Shown: positions 15,907-23,326 of the stretch, piece after piece
Position numbering within the stretch: position 1 is the first letter of the stretch
Layout of the letters: every line of letters begins with the position of its first letter
Source: Betaproteobacteria bacterium
Lineage (GTDB): Bacteria; Pseudomonadota; Gammaproteobacteria; Burkholderiales; SG8-39
Direction of reading: 5' to 3'
Assembly: GCA_005881575.1 (NCBI GenBank)
Contig: VBCA01000023.1
Coordinates: 1 to 37,678 of the forward strand
Length of the DNA: 37,678 nucleotides
Notes under the pieces: generated by a model
Told to the model about the DNA's origin: nothing
Databases searched by the model: none
Seen by the model: only the letters and a program-made list of their open reading frames with translations
Position numbers and translations under genes: made by a program

Positions 15907-17220
15907 ATGAAGCTTAGCGTCTGGGGTCTGGGATACGTCGGGACCGTTTCGGCGGGATGCCTGGCCCAGGAGGGTCATGAAGTCATCGGCGTCGATTCGG
16001 AGCCGACAAAGGTCGATCTCATCAGCGAGGGCAAAAGCCCGATCATCGAAAAGGACATCGGCGCGATCATCGAACGGCAGGTCGCAGCCGGCCGGCTGTC
16101 GGCGACCACGGATGCCGCAGTCGGAGTCGGGTGGGCCGATCTGTTTCTGATCTGCGTGGGAACCCCGAGCCGAGGCAACGGCGACATCGAGCTGAAATAC
16201 GTGCGCCGCGTGTGCGAGGAGATCGGCACCGCCCTGCGCAACCATGAGGGGGCACCGGTCGTGGTGATCCGCAGCACCATGCTGCCCGGAACCATGCGCA
16301 ACGTGGTGATCCCCACGTTAGAGGCATGTTCGGGCCGGCGCGCGGGTGAGGAGTTCGGCGTCTGTATCAACCCGGAGTTCCTGCGCGAGGGGACCGCCGT
16401 AGACGATTTCTTCAACCCACCCAAGACCGTCATCGGCGAACTCAACCGGGCAAGCGGGGATCTGCTGGCGAGTCTTTACGCGCAGGTCGCGGCGCCGCTC
16501 ATCCGGACCGACATCGAGACCGCCGAAATGGTCAAGTACGCGGACAACGCTTGGCACGCGCTCAAGGTGGGTTTCGCCAACGAGATCGGCCACCTTTGCA
16601 AAGAGCTCGAGGTCGACAGCCATCGCGTGATGGATATTTTCTGCCAGGATACGAAGCTCAATCTCTCGCCGTACTACCTGAAACCCGGTTTTGCGTTCGG
16701 CGGCTCGTGCTTGCCCAAGGATCTGCGGGCGCTGCTCTACAAGGCGAAAACGCTCGATGTCTCGCTTCCCATCCTCGCCGCGATCTTGCCGAGCAACGAG
16801 CAGCAGATCGAGCGTGCGGTGCGGACCGTGATCGAAAAAGGCAGCAAGAAGGTCGGCATACTCGGGTTCAGCTTCAAGGCAGGCACGGACGATTTGCGCG
16901 AGAGCCCGGTGGTGGAACTGACCGAGCGCCTGATAGGCAAGGGTTATGACCTGCGCGTCTACGATGCCAATGTCAAGCTCGCGGCCATCCATGGGGCCAA
17001 CCGCGACTACATCCTCAACCACATTCCCCACATCTCGCGGCTGATGACCCGGACCATCGACGAGGTGCTCGATCACGCCGACACCATCGTCATCGGCAAC
17101 GCGGCGCCGGAGTTTCACGACATTCCCAAGCGCCTGAAGGATGATCAAACCGTCGTCGATTTTGTCCGCATTACAGACTCGCGCAGCGTGTCCGGCGTCT
17201 ACGAAGGGATCTGCTGGTAA
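15907..17220 (+). CDS. algD: GDP-mannose 6-dehydrogenase
   Basis: The protein has 437 residues, matching Pseudomonas AlgD (436). It oxidises GDP-mannose to GDP-mannuronate with two NAD+. The NAD site is GLGYVGTVSAG near residue 8; CVGTPS and NPEFLREGTAV follow. Catalytic Cys268 sits in GGSCLPKDLRAL, the same number as in Pseudomonas AlgD. The C-terminal lobe has GFSFKAGTDDLRESPVVEL and the chain ends E-G-I-C-W, also as in AlgD. These features separate it from UDP-glucose dehydrogenase. ATG 15907 is chosen because MKLSVWGLGYVG begins the fold directly. The stop shares a base with the next ATG (TAATG). No alginate polymerase genes are visible, so the uronate may enter another glycan. Confidence 0.92.
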   Translation: MKLSVWGLGYVGTVSAGCLAQEGHEVIGVDSEPTKVDLISEGKSPIIEKDIGAIIERQVAAGRLSATTDAAVGVGWADLFLICVGTPSRGNGDIELKYVRRVCEEIGTALRNHEGAPVVVIRSTMLPGTMRNVVIPTLEACSGRRAGEEFGVCINPEFLREGTAVDDFFNPPKTVIGELNRASGDLLASLYAQVAAPLIRTDIETAEMVKYADNAWHALKVGFANEIGHLCKELEVDSHRVMDIFCQDTKLNLSPYYLKPGFAFGGSCLPKDLRALLYKAKTLDVSLPILAAILPSNEQQIERAVRTVIEKGSKKVGILGFSFKAGTDDLRESPVVELTERLIGKGYDLRVYDANVKLAAIHGANRDYILNHIPHISRLMTRTIDEVLDHADTIVIGNAAPEFHDIPKRLKDDQTVVDFVRITDSRSVSGVYEGICW

Positions 17221-18473
17221 TGCGCGAAACAAACGCTGAAAGCAACGTCGTCCAGCCCAGGCGGGTATTGATCTTGGTCGAGAACCTGCCTAGCCCGTTC
17301 GACCGCAGGGTGTGGCAGGAAGCGACGACATTGCGCGACGCGGGCTACCTCGTATCGATCATCTGTCCGACCGGGCGCGGCTACGAGAGGAAATTCGAAG
17401 CGATCGACGGAATCCACGTCTTCCGCTACCCCCTGCCCGTGGAAGCATCGGGGGCAGCCGGCTACGCGGTGGAGTACGCAGTCGCGCTCGCCTGGACATT
17501 CGTGCTCGCCTGCCGGGTGCTCCTCACGCGCGGGTTCGACGTCGTTCACGCCTGCAATCCGCCCGACCTGTTCTTCCTGATCGGCGGGTTCTTCAGGCTG
17601 TTCGGTAAGAAATTCCTGTTCGATCATCACGATCTAAACCCCGAGCTCTACGAAGCAAAGTTCGGCCGGCGCGATTTCTTCCATCGACTGATGCTCAAGC
17701 TCGAGTACTGGACTTTCAGGATCGCGGACGTATCCATTGCGACCAACGAGTCCTACCGGCGCATCGCGATGGAGCGCGGCCGGATGCCTCCTGAACGGGT
17801 GTTCGTCGTGCGCAGCGGGCCGAGTCTGGAACGCCTGAAGATCCTGCCGCCCGACGGGCGGCTCAAGCGCGGCCGCCGCTACCTGGTCGGCTACGTCGGC
17901 GTGATGGGAAAGCAGGAGGGCATCGACTACTTGCTGCGAGCCGCGCGCCACATCGTAATCGATCTCGGGCGCAGCGATGTCCACTTCGGCCTGGTGGGCG
18001 GCGGCACTTCGCTCGAGGAGATGAAGGCGCTCGCGCAGGAGCTGGGCGTCGGCGACCACGTGACTTTCACGGGGCGCGTGCCCGACGGCGAGATGCTGGC
18101 GATGCTCAATACCGCCGACGTCTGCGTCAACTGCGACGTCGTCAACGAGCTGAACGACAAGTCGACGATGAACAAGATCATGGAGTACATGGCGCTCGGC
18201 AAGCCGATCGTGCAGTTCGATCTGGCGGAAGGGCGTTATTCGGCGCGGCGGGCGTCTCTCTACGCGCAAAAGAATGACGCCGTCGATCTGGCCGCGAAGA
18301 TCGTCGGCCTGCTGGATGATCCGGCGCGGCGCGCGGAGATGGGCAAATACGGGCGCAGCCGCGTGGAGAACGAGCTCGAATGGCGCCACGAAGCGCCAAA
18401 ACTGCTCGCCGCATATGAAGCCCTATGGCATTCCTCCCGCGTTTCGCCCGCTGCGCGGGGCGTCGAAACATGA
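17220..18473 (+). CDS. Glycosyltransferase family 4
   Basis: The protein has 417 residues of GT-B fold. N-terminal features are VLILVENLPSPFDRRVWQEA, typical of a WbuB-like GT4 subgroup, then the D-V-V-H-A-C-N-P-P-D loop and FDHHDLNPELY. The C-terminal half has GYVGVMGKQEGIDYLL near 220 and a donor-site region with EYMALGKPIVQFDLAEGR. It probably transfers a sugar in repeat-unit assembly. The start overlaps the algD stop by one base and the next gene overlaps by ATGA, so three genes are translationally coupled. Confidence 0.88.
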   Translation: MRETNAESNVVQPRRVLILVENLPSPFDRRVWQEATTLRDAGYLVSIICPTGRGYERKFEAIDGIHVFRYPLPVEASGAAGYAVEYAVALAWTFVLACRVLLTRGFDVVHACNPPDLFFLIGGFFRLFGKKFLFDHHDLNPELYEAKFGRRDFFHRLMLKLEYWTFRIADVSIATNESYRRIAMERGRMPPERVFVVRSGPSLERLKILPPDGRLKRGRRYLVGYVGVMGKQEGIDYLLRAARHIVIDLGRSDVHFGLVGGGTSLEEMKALAQELGVGDHVTFTGRVPDGEMLAMLNTADVCVNCDVVNELNDKSTMNKIMEYMALGKPIVQFDLAEGRYSARRASLYAQKNDAVDLAAKIVGLLDDPARRAEMGKYGRSRVENELEWRHEAPKLLAAYEALWHSSRVSPAARGVET

Positions 18474-19030
18474 AGCTTCTCCCCTTGGCTTCGTCCGAAA
18501 TTCTCGACCTGGTCGCGGGTTGGCTCGCGCAAAAGGAGAACTACCAGTGGCTGGATTTCGGAAACGGAAGGCAGATCGTCACGCCCACACTGCTCAAGAT
18601 CATGGCGCAGCGCGATACGCATTTTCTCCGGGCCTATACCGGGGACAGGGACGACCGCCCGATCGGGATCGTGGGCTTGAACAGCGTCGACCGGGTCTTC
18701 AAAACAGGGACGCTGTGGGCAGTGGCCGGGGAGAAGTCCTTCTCCCATCGGGGTTATGTGAGCCTCGCCAGTTCGAAGTTTCTGACCCTCGCGTTCCGCG
18801 ATCTCGGGCTTCACGTGGTCGACACGTGGATCGTCGACCGCAATCCCTCTGTTCGGAGCCTGGAGCGCCTCAACTTTCGTTTCATCGGCAGGCAGCGGCA
18901 ATGTCACACCATCGACGGCCGCCCGTACGATCGCCTGTTGTTCGATCTCCTTGCGAGCGAGCACAGGGAGCTCGATGAGGAGCGCTGGCATCGGATGGAA
19001 CGATCGCATCAGGAAGCGGTTTGCGGGTAG
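18470..19030 (+). CDS. GNAT family N-acetyltransferase
   Basis: The protein has 186 residues from ATG 18470, in ATGA overlap with the GT4 stop. The GNAT fold shows as beta strand I-G-I-V-G-L-N-S-V-D, a degenerate acyl-CoA segment (KSFSHRGYVSLASSKFLTLAF) and the closing N-P-S-V-R-S-L-E-R-L-N-F-R-F-I-G, as in RimJ/RimL-like members. It likely acylates an amino group on a sugar nucleotide or an amino-acyl substituent; the acceptor is unknown. Confidence 0.78.
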   Translation: MKLLPLASSEILDLVAGWLAQKENYQWLDFGNGRQIVTPTLLKIMAQRDTHFLRAYTGDRDDRPIGIVGLNSVDRVFKTGTLWAVAGEKSFSHRGYVSLASSKFLTLAFRDLGLHVVDTWIVDRNPSVRSLERLNFRFIGRQRQCHTIDGRPYDRLLFDLLASEHRELDEERWHRMERSHQEAVCG

Positions 19031-19056
19031 CCCTGAGCCCGGTCGAGGTGACGGCA

Positions 19057-19536
19057 ATGGATGCGAAAGTCAAACAGAAAACGCTCCGGATGCTATCCAA
19101 TGGCGTCTACGTTCTGACCTCGCGCAGCGAGGACCGATACGGCGCAGCCACCGTAACCTGGGTTTCCCAGGCGTCCTTCAAGCCCCCGCTGATCATGGCG
19201 GCGGTCCGCAGGGAGAGCAACGTGTTCGAATGCCTGGCCGAGAGCCGCAGCGCCGTCCTGCACATCGTGGGCGACCGACAGCAGGAGATCGCCCGGAGAT
19301 TCTTCTTCCCGACCCACGCGGCATGCGGAACGATAAACGGCGAAACGTTCATGGACGGAAAGACCGCCGCGCCCGTATTGCCCAACTTGCCCGCGCACAT
19401 CGAATGCCACGTCGAGCAGATCGTGGACACGCACGGGGATCACGCGGTGGTGATCCTACGGGCGGTGGAAGCCGAATGCCAGGAACGGGTCCGGCCCTTG
19501 ACCATGGCGGCAACGCCGTGGAACTACGGCGGGTGA
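19057..19536 (+). CDS. Flavin reductase family protein
   Basis: The protein has 159 residues from ATG 19057, with GAGGTGA (19044-19050) upstream; longer in-frame starts lack this site. The fold begins MLSNGVYVLTS, then GAATVTWVSQASFKPPLIMAAVRRES, the standard FMN-binding pattern of flavin reductase-like proteins. Such enzymes supply reduced FMN to a partner monooxygenase or bind flavin themselves. The only visible partner is the luciferase-like monooxygenase at 35142-36194, on the opposite strand. It follows the GNAT gene by 26 bases. Confidence 0.83.
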   Translation: MDAKVKQKTLRMLSNGVYVLTSRSEDRYGAATVTWVSQASFKPPLIMAAVRRESNVFECLAESRSAVLHIVGDRQQEIARRFFFPTHAACGTINGETFMDGKTAAPVLPNLPAHIECHVEQIVDTHGDHAVVILRAVEAECQERVRPLTMAATPWNYGG

Positions 19537-19618
19537 TCGTGGCCCACAATCGGAGCCGAATCGTTTGCACGTCAGAGTGAGCCGCTAGACCAAGACAAAC
19601 CAAGCGTTCGGGTCGAAC

Positions 19619-20800
19619 ATGGAACGATTCGCGGTATTGGACAGCTGGCGCGGAATCGCTGCGTGCTTGGTGGCCCTGTTCCATCTGGACGCCTACAGCC
19701 ATCTGTACGGAGTGCCGTTCCTGCGCAACTCCTGGCTTTTCGTCGATTTTTTCTTCGTCCTGAGCGGCTTTGTCATCGCCGCGAACTACCAACAACGATT
19801 GCGCGACGGCTTCGGGGTGGGACGGTTTCTTTTTCTGCGGCTGGGAAGGCTGTACCCCCTCCATTTCGCAATGCTCGCGCTTTTTGTCGGCTGTGAGTTG
19901 CTGAAGGCTCTAGGGAAGACTCTGGTCCTGGGGTCTGCGGCGACCAACCCGGTCGCGCTCTTCAGCACCCCTCAGCAGGCGCCGGACACGATTCTCGCGA
20001 ATCTGCTGCTTCTTCAGAGCCTCCATCTATACGATTTCCTGACCTGGAACGTGCCGAGCTGGAGCATCAGCACGGAGTTCTACACCTACGTCGTCTTCGC
20101 CGTGTGCCTGGTCGGACTTCGCAGGCATGTGTGGATCGCGCTGCTTCTAGCCATGATCGGGGGCCCGGTTTTGATCGCGATGTTGAGCGAGCGCTACATG
20201 AACATCCATTTCGACTGGGGGATTATTCGGTGCATTTATGGATTCTCCGCCGGGGCGTTGTCGTGGAACATCTATGAGAAATGGAATAGAAAGCTCGGGA
20301 AATGGCTCTCCGGAAGCATGGTCGAGTGGGGCGCCCTCGGACTCGTCGTGGCGTTCGTGACCGTAGCCGGCACGACGCAGCTGTCGATCGCCGCGCCCTA
20401 CGTGTTCGCGTTCGTCGTGCTCGTCTTCGCGTTTGAGGCAGGCACCGCGAGCGCGCTCCTCAGGCTGCGGCCGCTGGTTTTCCTGGGCACCATCTCGTAT
20501 TCCATCTACATGACGCACGTCTTCATCGAGCAAAGATTGTTCAACTCGGGCGGCACGCTCGCCAAGCTGTGGCACGTTGACCTTTTTACGCACCGCGAGA
20601 TCGACGGGCACGACTTCTACTTTCTGGGAACCCAGCTATGGCATGGCGATGTGGCTTACGTCGTCTACCTGGTGATGATCATCGCCATGTCCTATTTCAC
20701 TTTCCACTGGATCGAAAGGCCGGCGCGGGAGTGGGTGAGGAATCGGGTCCGGACACGACAGCAGCAGACGGCGACCTCGCGCAGCATCGTCAGCGCCTAA
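19619..20800 (+). CDS. Membrane acyltransferase, acyltransferase-3 family
   Basis: The protein has 393 residues with about ten hydrophobic segments. The N-terminus carries the family hallmark LDSWRGIAACLVALFH, then FVDFFFVLSGFVIA. SISTEFYTYVVF near 140 and the conserved ISYSIYMTHVF near 295 follow. These inner-membrane enzymes O-acylate sugars of polysaccharides or lipids, usually with acetyl groups. It closes the + strand run and faces the GT2 gene end-to-end with 27 bases between. The Shine-Dalgarno sequence is weak. Confidence 0.88.
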   Translation: MERFAVLDSWRGIAACLVALFHLDAYSHLYGVPFLRNSWLFVDFFFVLSGFVIAANYQQRLRDGFGVGRFLFLRLGRLYPLHFAMLALFVGCELLKALGKTLVLGSAATNPVALFSTPQQAPDTILANLLLLQSLHLYDFLTWNVPSWSISTEFYTYVVFAVCLVGLRRHVWIALLLAMIGGPVLIAMLSERYMNIHFDWGIIRCIYGFSAGALSWNIYEKWNRKLGKWLSGSMVEWGALGLVVAFVTVAGTTQLSIAAPYVFAFVVLVFAFEAGTASALLRLRPLVFLGTISYSIYMTHVFIEQRLFNSGGTLAKLWHVDLFTHREIDGHDFYFLGTQLWHGDVAYVVYLVMIIAMSYFTFHWIERPAREWVRNRVRTRQQQTATSRSIVSA

Positions 20801-20827
20801 GCGACCCTGGGTTTCTGCGGCGCTGGG

Positions 20828-22027
20828 TCATGTTTTCGTCTTGAGCGTGAACTTGTCGCGGTAGTGGCCCCAAGCCTTGCGGGCGATTCGACCCCAGGCG
20901 GCGCGTTTCGTGAGGAGCTCCCATCCGAGCGCTTTCGCGCGCCGCAGTCCGGCGTAAATCCGATGCGCGACGGCCGGGGTAGGGGTGACGCGCACCAGGC
21001 ACCAGAGGGCGGCTGCCAGCGACAGGCCCTGGCCACGCTTCGCTTCTCCGAAGTAGCGGAGGGCCTCGGCGCGGTTTTCCTGCCCGAGGGCGGCTCGGCC
21101 TACGACGAGCTGCCTCGCCCGGCGAAGGGCGACAATTTCGGGGTCCTCGCTTCGCTCTGCTCCGAACAATTCCTCGAACTGGTGCAGCAGGTCGCGCTCG
21201 AATTCGAACCGCGTCGAGCCGGTCGAGAGGTGTCCCTCGCTCAGCTGCGTGCCGTCGCGGGCGTACTCGTGCTTGATTGCCATGGGTAGCGGAAAGAAGT
21301 TCGCGTTGAACCGGCGGCAGAGATTGGCCAGGTAGCTGTAGTCGGCGCTGATCCGGTAGCGCGCATCGAACAGGCCCACCGCTTCCCGGGCGCGGCGCGT
21401 AATCACCGTGGGCTGCAGGGCAAAGAGGAAGCCGAAGCGCATATGCTCGAAAACACGGCCCCGGTATAGGCGCGCGTCGCGATAGGGAGTGCGGGCCACG
21501 AGGTCCAAGCCCCACCCCCCGATCGGCTCCACGCTTGCGAACACCCTGCGGTAGGGGTCGCTCTCTCCGGGAGGCAGCCTCAGCAACGAGGAGCCCGCAC
21601 GCTCGGCGAGCGGCGGGTACCACTCGGTCAGCGCGCTGCGCAGGAAGTAGACAAGACTCCCGGAGCCCCGGTCCTCACAGAATTCCCCGGAGAGAAAGTC
21701 TTCCCCGGGGAAGGCCCGGAAAAAGGCCACGCTGAGCTCCAGATGGTGCGGGAGCCATTCGTCGTCGGAGTCCAGGAAGGCGATGTACTGGCCGCGTGCG
21801 CTGAGCATGCCGTTGTTCCGCGCCGCGTTCACGCCTTGGTTCTTCTGCCGGATCAGGACCAGGCGGGGGTCCGAGCCCTCGATCAGCGCGGCCGTGTCGT
21901 CGGTGGAACCGTCGTCCACAACGATCAGCTCCCAATCGGTGAACGTCTGCCGCTGCACGCTGGCGATCGCCGCCTGGATCGTTTCCCTGCGGTTGTACGT
22001 CGGGACGATCACGGAGACGAGGCTCAT
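20828..22027 (-). CDS. Glycosyltransferase family 2
   Basis: The protein has 399 residues. The GT-A domain starts VSVIVPTYNRRETIQAAI, with VVDDGSTDDTAALIE near 35 and the DXD-like FLDSDDEW near 88. The second half from about 250 is alpha-helical and Arg-rich with no domain I recognise. It is the last gene of the unit reading leftwards: its ATG overlaps the stop of the upstream gene (ATGA), with AGGAG upstream. It probably adds a sugar to the same glycan. Confidence 0.88.
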   Translation of the reverse strand: MSLVSVIVPTYNRRETIQAAIASVQRQTFTDWELIVVDDGSTDDTAALIEGSDPRLVLIRQKNQGVNAARNNGMLSARGQYIAFLDSDDEWLPHHLELSVAFFRAFPGEDFLSGEFCEDRGSGSLVYFLRSALTEWYPPLAERAGSSLLRLPPGESDPYRRVFASVEPIGGWGLDLVARTPYRDARLYRGRVFEHMRFGFLFALQPTVITRRAREAVGLFDARYRISADYSYLANLCRRFNANFFPLPMAIKHEYARDGTQLSEGHLSTGSTRFEFERDLLHQFEELFGAERSEDPEIVALRRARQLVVGRAALGQENRAEALRYFGEAKRGQGLSLAAALWCLVRVTPTPAVAHRIYAGLRRAKALGWELLTKRAAWGRIARKAWGHYRDKFTLKTKT

Positions 22028-23319
22028 CGCGAAGGCTCCTGCACTGCAAGCTGCCTGAGAAGGACGATCCCGTCCTTGGGCCCGAGGGTCACCTGGCCGA
22101 CCGCGGAGCCGTCGTTGACCGCAGGATCCTGATTACCTGCGAGTCGGCGCAGGCCGGGCTCGAGCTTGACCGTTTTTTTAGAGCCCGTCGGATTGACAAG
22201 TACGACGCCGTTCTGAAAATCCCGGCGCCAGACTTCTTCGGTCCACGCGGTGGTCGGCGGTCCGGAGCGCGCGTAGCCGAGCTTGTGGTCGTACTCGTCG
22301 AACCACGGCACGCTGCTGTACTCCCGCGACTTGTCCGTGAACGAGAAATAGCCGTCGTCGAGCAGACAAGACGTATATCCGTAGCGGAAGAAACGATAGT
22401 CCGTGGGGCTCCCCTGGATGTTGAAGCCGACGATCTTGGGCGGCCTGGTGTTCTTCAATACCGCGCTATAACGCTCCATCATCTTGCCCCACCCGGCCCG
22501 CGTTTCCAAGGACCAGTCCCAACCCATTTGCGCTTCCAAAAAGCCGCCATCGAGCTGGCCCCTCCACTGGGGATTGGCGAGGTCGTTGTCGGTGTTGCCG
22601 ACCAGGAGCAGCTTGGGGGCGAGTTCGCGCAGCCGGTTCCACTCGGCCAAGTGGCCGGCGTAGTGAGCGGAGAGAATGCCCGGGTCCCTGCGATCATCGT
22701 TCTTTCCATCGAGATTCCAGTCCGCAGTCACGTGAGGCGGCCCCACGTCGTCGAGGTACACGATGTCGAATTCCGGGATGTCGCGGAAAAAAACGGCGTG
22801 CTCGCGCTCCGCGAGCCACTGAGGCCAGCGTCGGCCGCTGGCGTCCGCTTGTGACCAAGTCGTGAGGTTGACTTCCCACGTGCGGTATCGAGGCATCCAC
22901 TGGACCTTTCGCCCTGCGGTGTTCAGCAGCCACCATTTGCTCGCGTAGAGCTTGTCGCGCTTGTCTTGATCTGCCGCATTATTGGGATCGTCATACGCGA
23001 CGCTGAGGATCGTATACTGCCCGATGAGGATCTTCGGATTCAGCGCCTTGATCGCCTTGACGACCTTCCGCATCGCAAGGGTTGCGGTCGGGGCGTACCC
23101 GTCGGGCCGCCATCCCCGGTAGAAGCCGAGAATCACCACGTCCATCCGCGCCAGGTCTTTCTGGTAGTCGGCGTCCTCGTAGTTCTTCGCGCCGATGTTC
23201 ATGCCCATCAGCCGCGGAAACGTCGCGGTCGTTTCCCCGGCTCCGCTCGCAACCTGGCCGCATGCGCCGAACAGCCCCAGCGCGCAAATGAGGAGAGATT
23301 TGAGCGCGCGCCTATCCAC
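22024..23319 (-). CDS. Putative glycoside hydrolase, GHL15-like, exported
   Basis: The protein has 431 residues from GTG at 23319. The N-terminus is a signal sequence (RRALKSLLICALGLFGACG) whose Cys20 gives a poor lipobox, so it may be a lipoprotein or simply secreted. The body resembles hypothetical glycosyl hydrolase family 15: VVILGFYRGW, P-K-I-L-I-G-Q-Y-T-I-L-S, EFDIVYLDDVGPPH, LLVGNTD and FLEAQMGWDW, consistent with a TIM-barrel whose acids lie after beta strands. The activity is unproven. It lies seven bases after the SBBP gene and overlaps the GT2 start, so it belongs to that transcript. Confidence 0.68.
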   Translation of the reverse strand: MDRRALKSLLICALGLFGACGQVASGAGETTATFPRLMGMNIGAKNYEDADYQKDLARMDVVILGFYRGWRPDGYAPTATLAMRKVVKAIKALNPKILIGQYTILSVAYDDPNNAADQDKRDKLYASKWWLLNTAGRKVQWMPRYRTWEVNLTTWSQADASGRRWPQWLAEREHAVFFRDIPEFDIVYLDDVGPPHVTADWNLDGKNDDRRDPGILSAHYAGHLAEWNRLRELAPKLLLVGNTDNDLANPQWRGQLDGGFLEAQMGWDWSLETRAGWGKMMERYSAVLKNTRPPKIVGFNIQGSPTDYRFFRYGYTSCLLDDGYFSFTDKSREYSSVPWFDEYDHKLGYARSGPPTTAWTEEVWRRDFQNGVVLVNPTGSKKTVKLEPGLRRLAGNQDPAVNDGSAVGQVTLGPKDGIVLLRQLAVQEPSR

Positions 23320-23326
23320 GTGCCGA

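Noticed and set aside
23258-23319. Lipoprotein signal in the GHL15-like protein
   Set aside because: Cys20 is preceded by F-G-A, a poor lipobox; kept only as a possibility in the gene entry.
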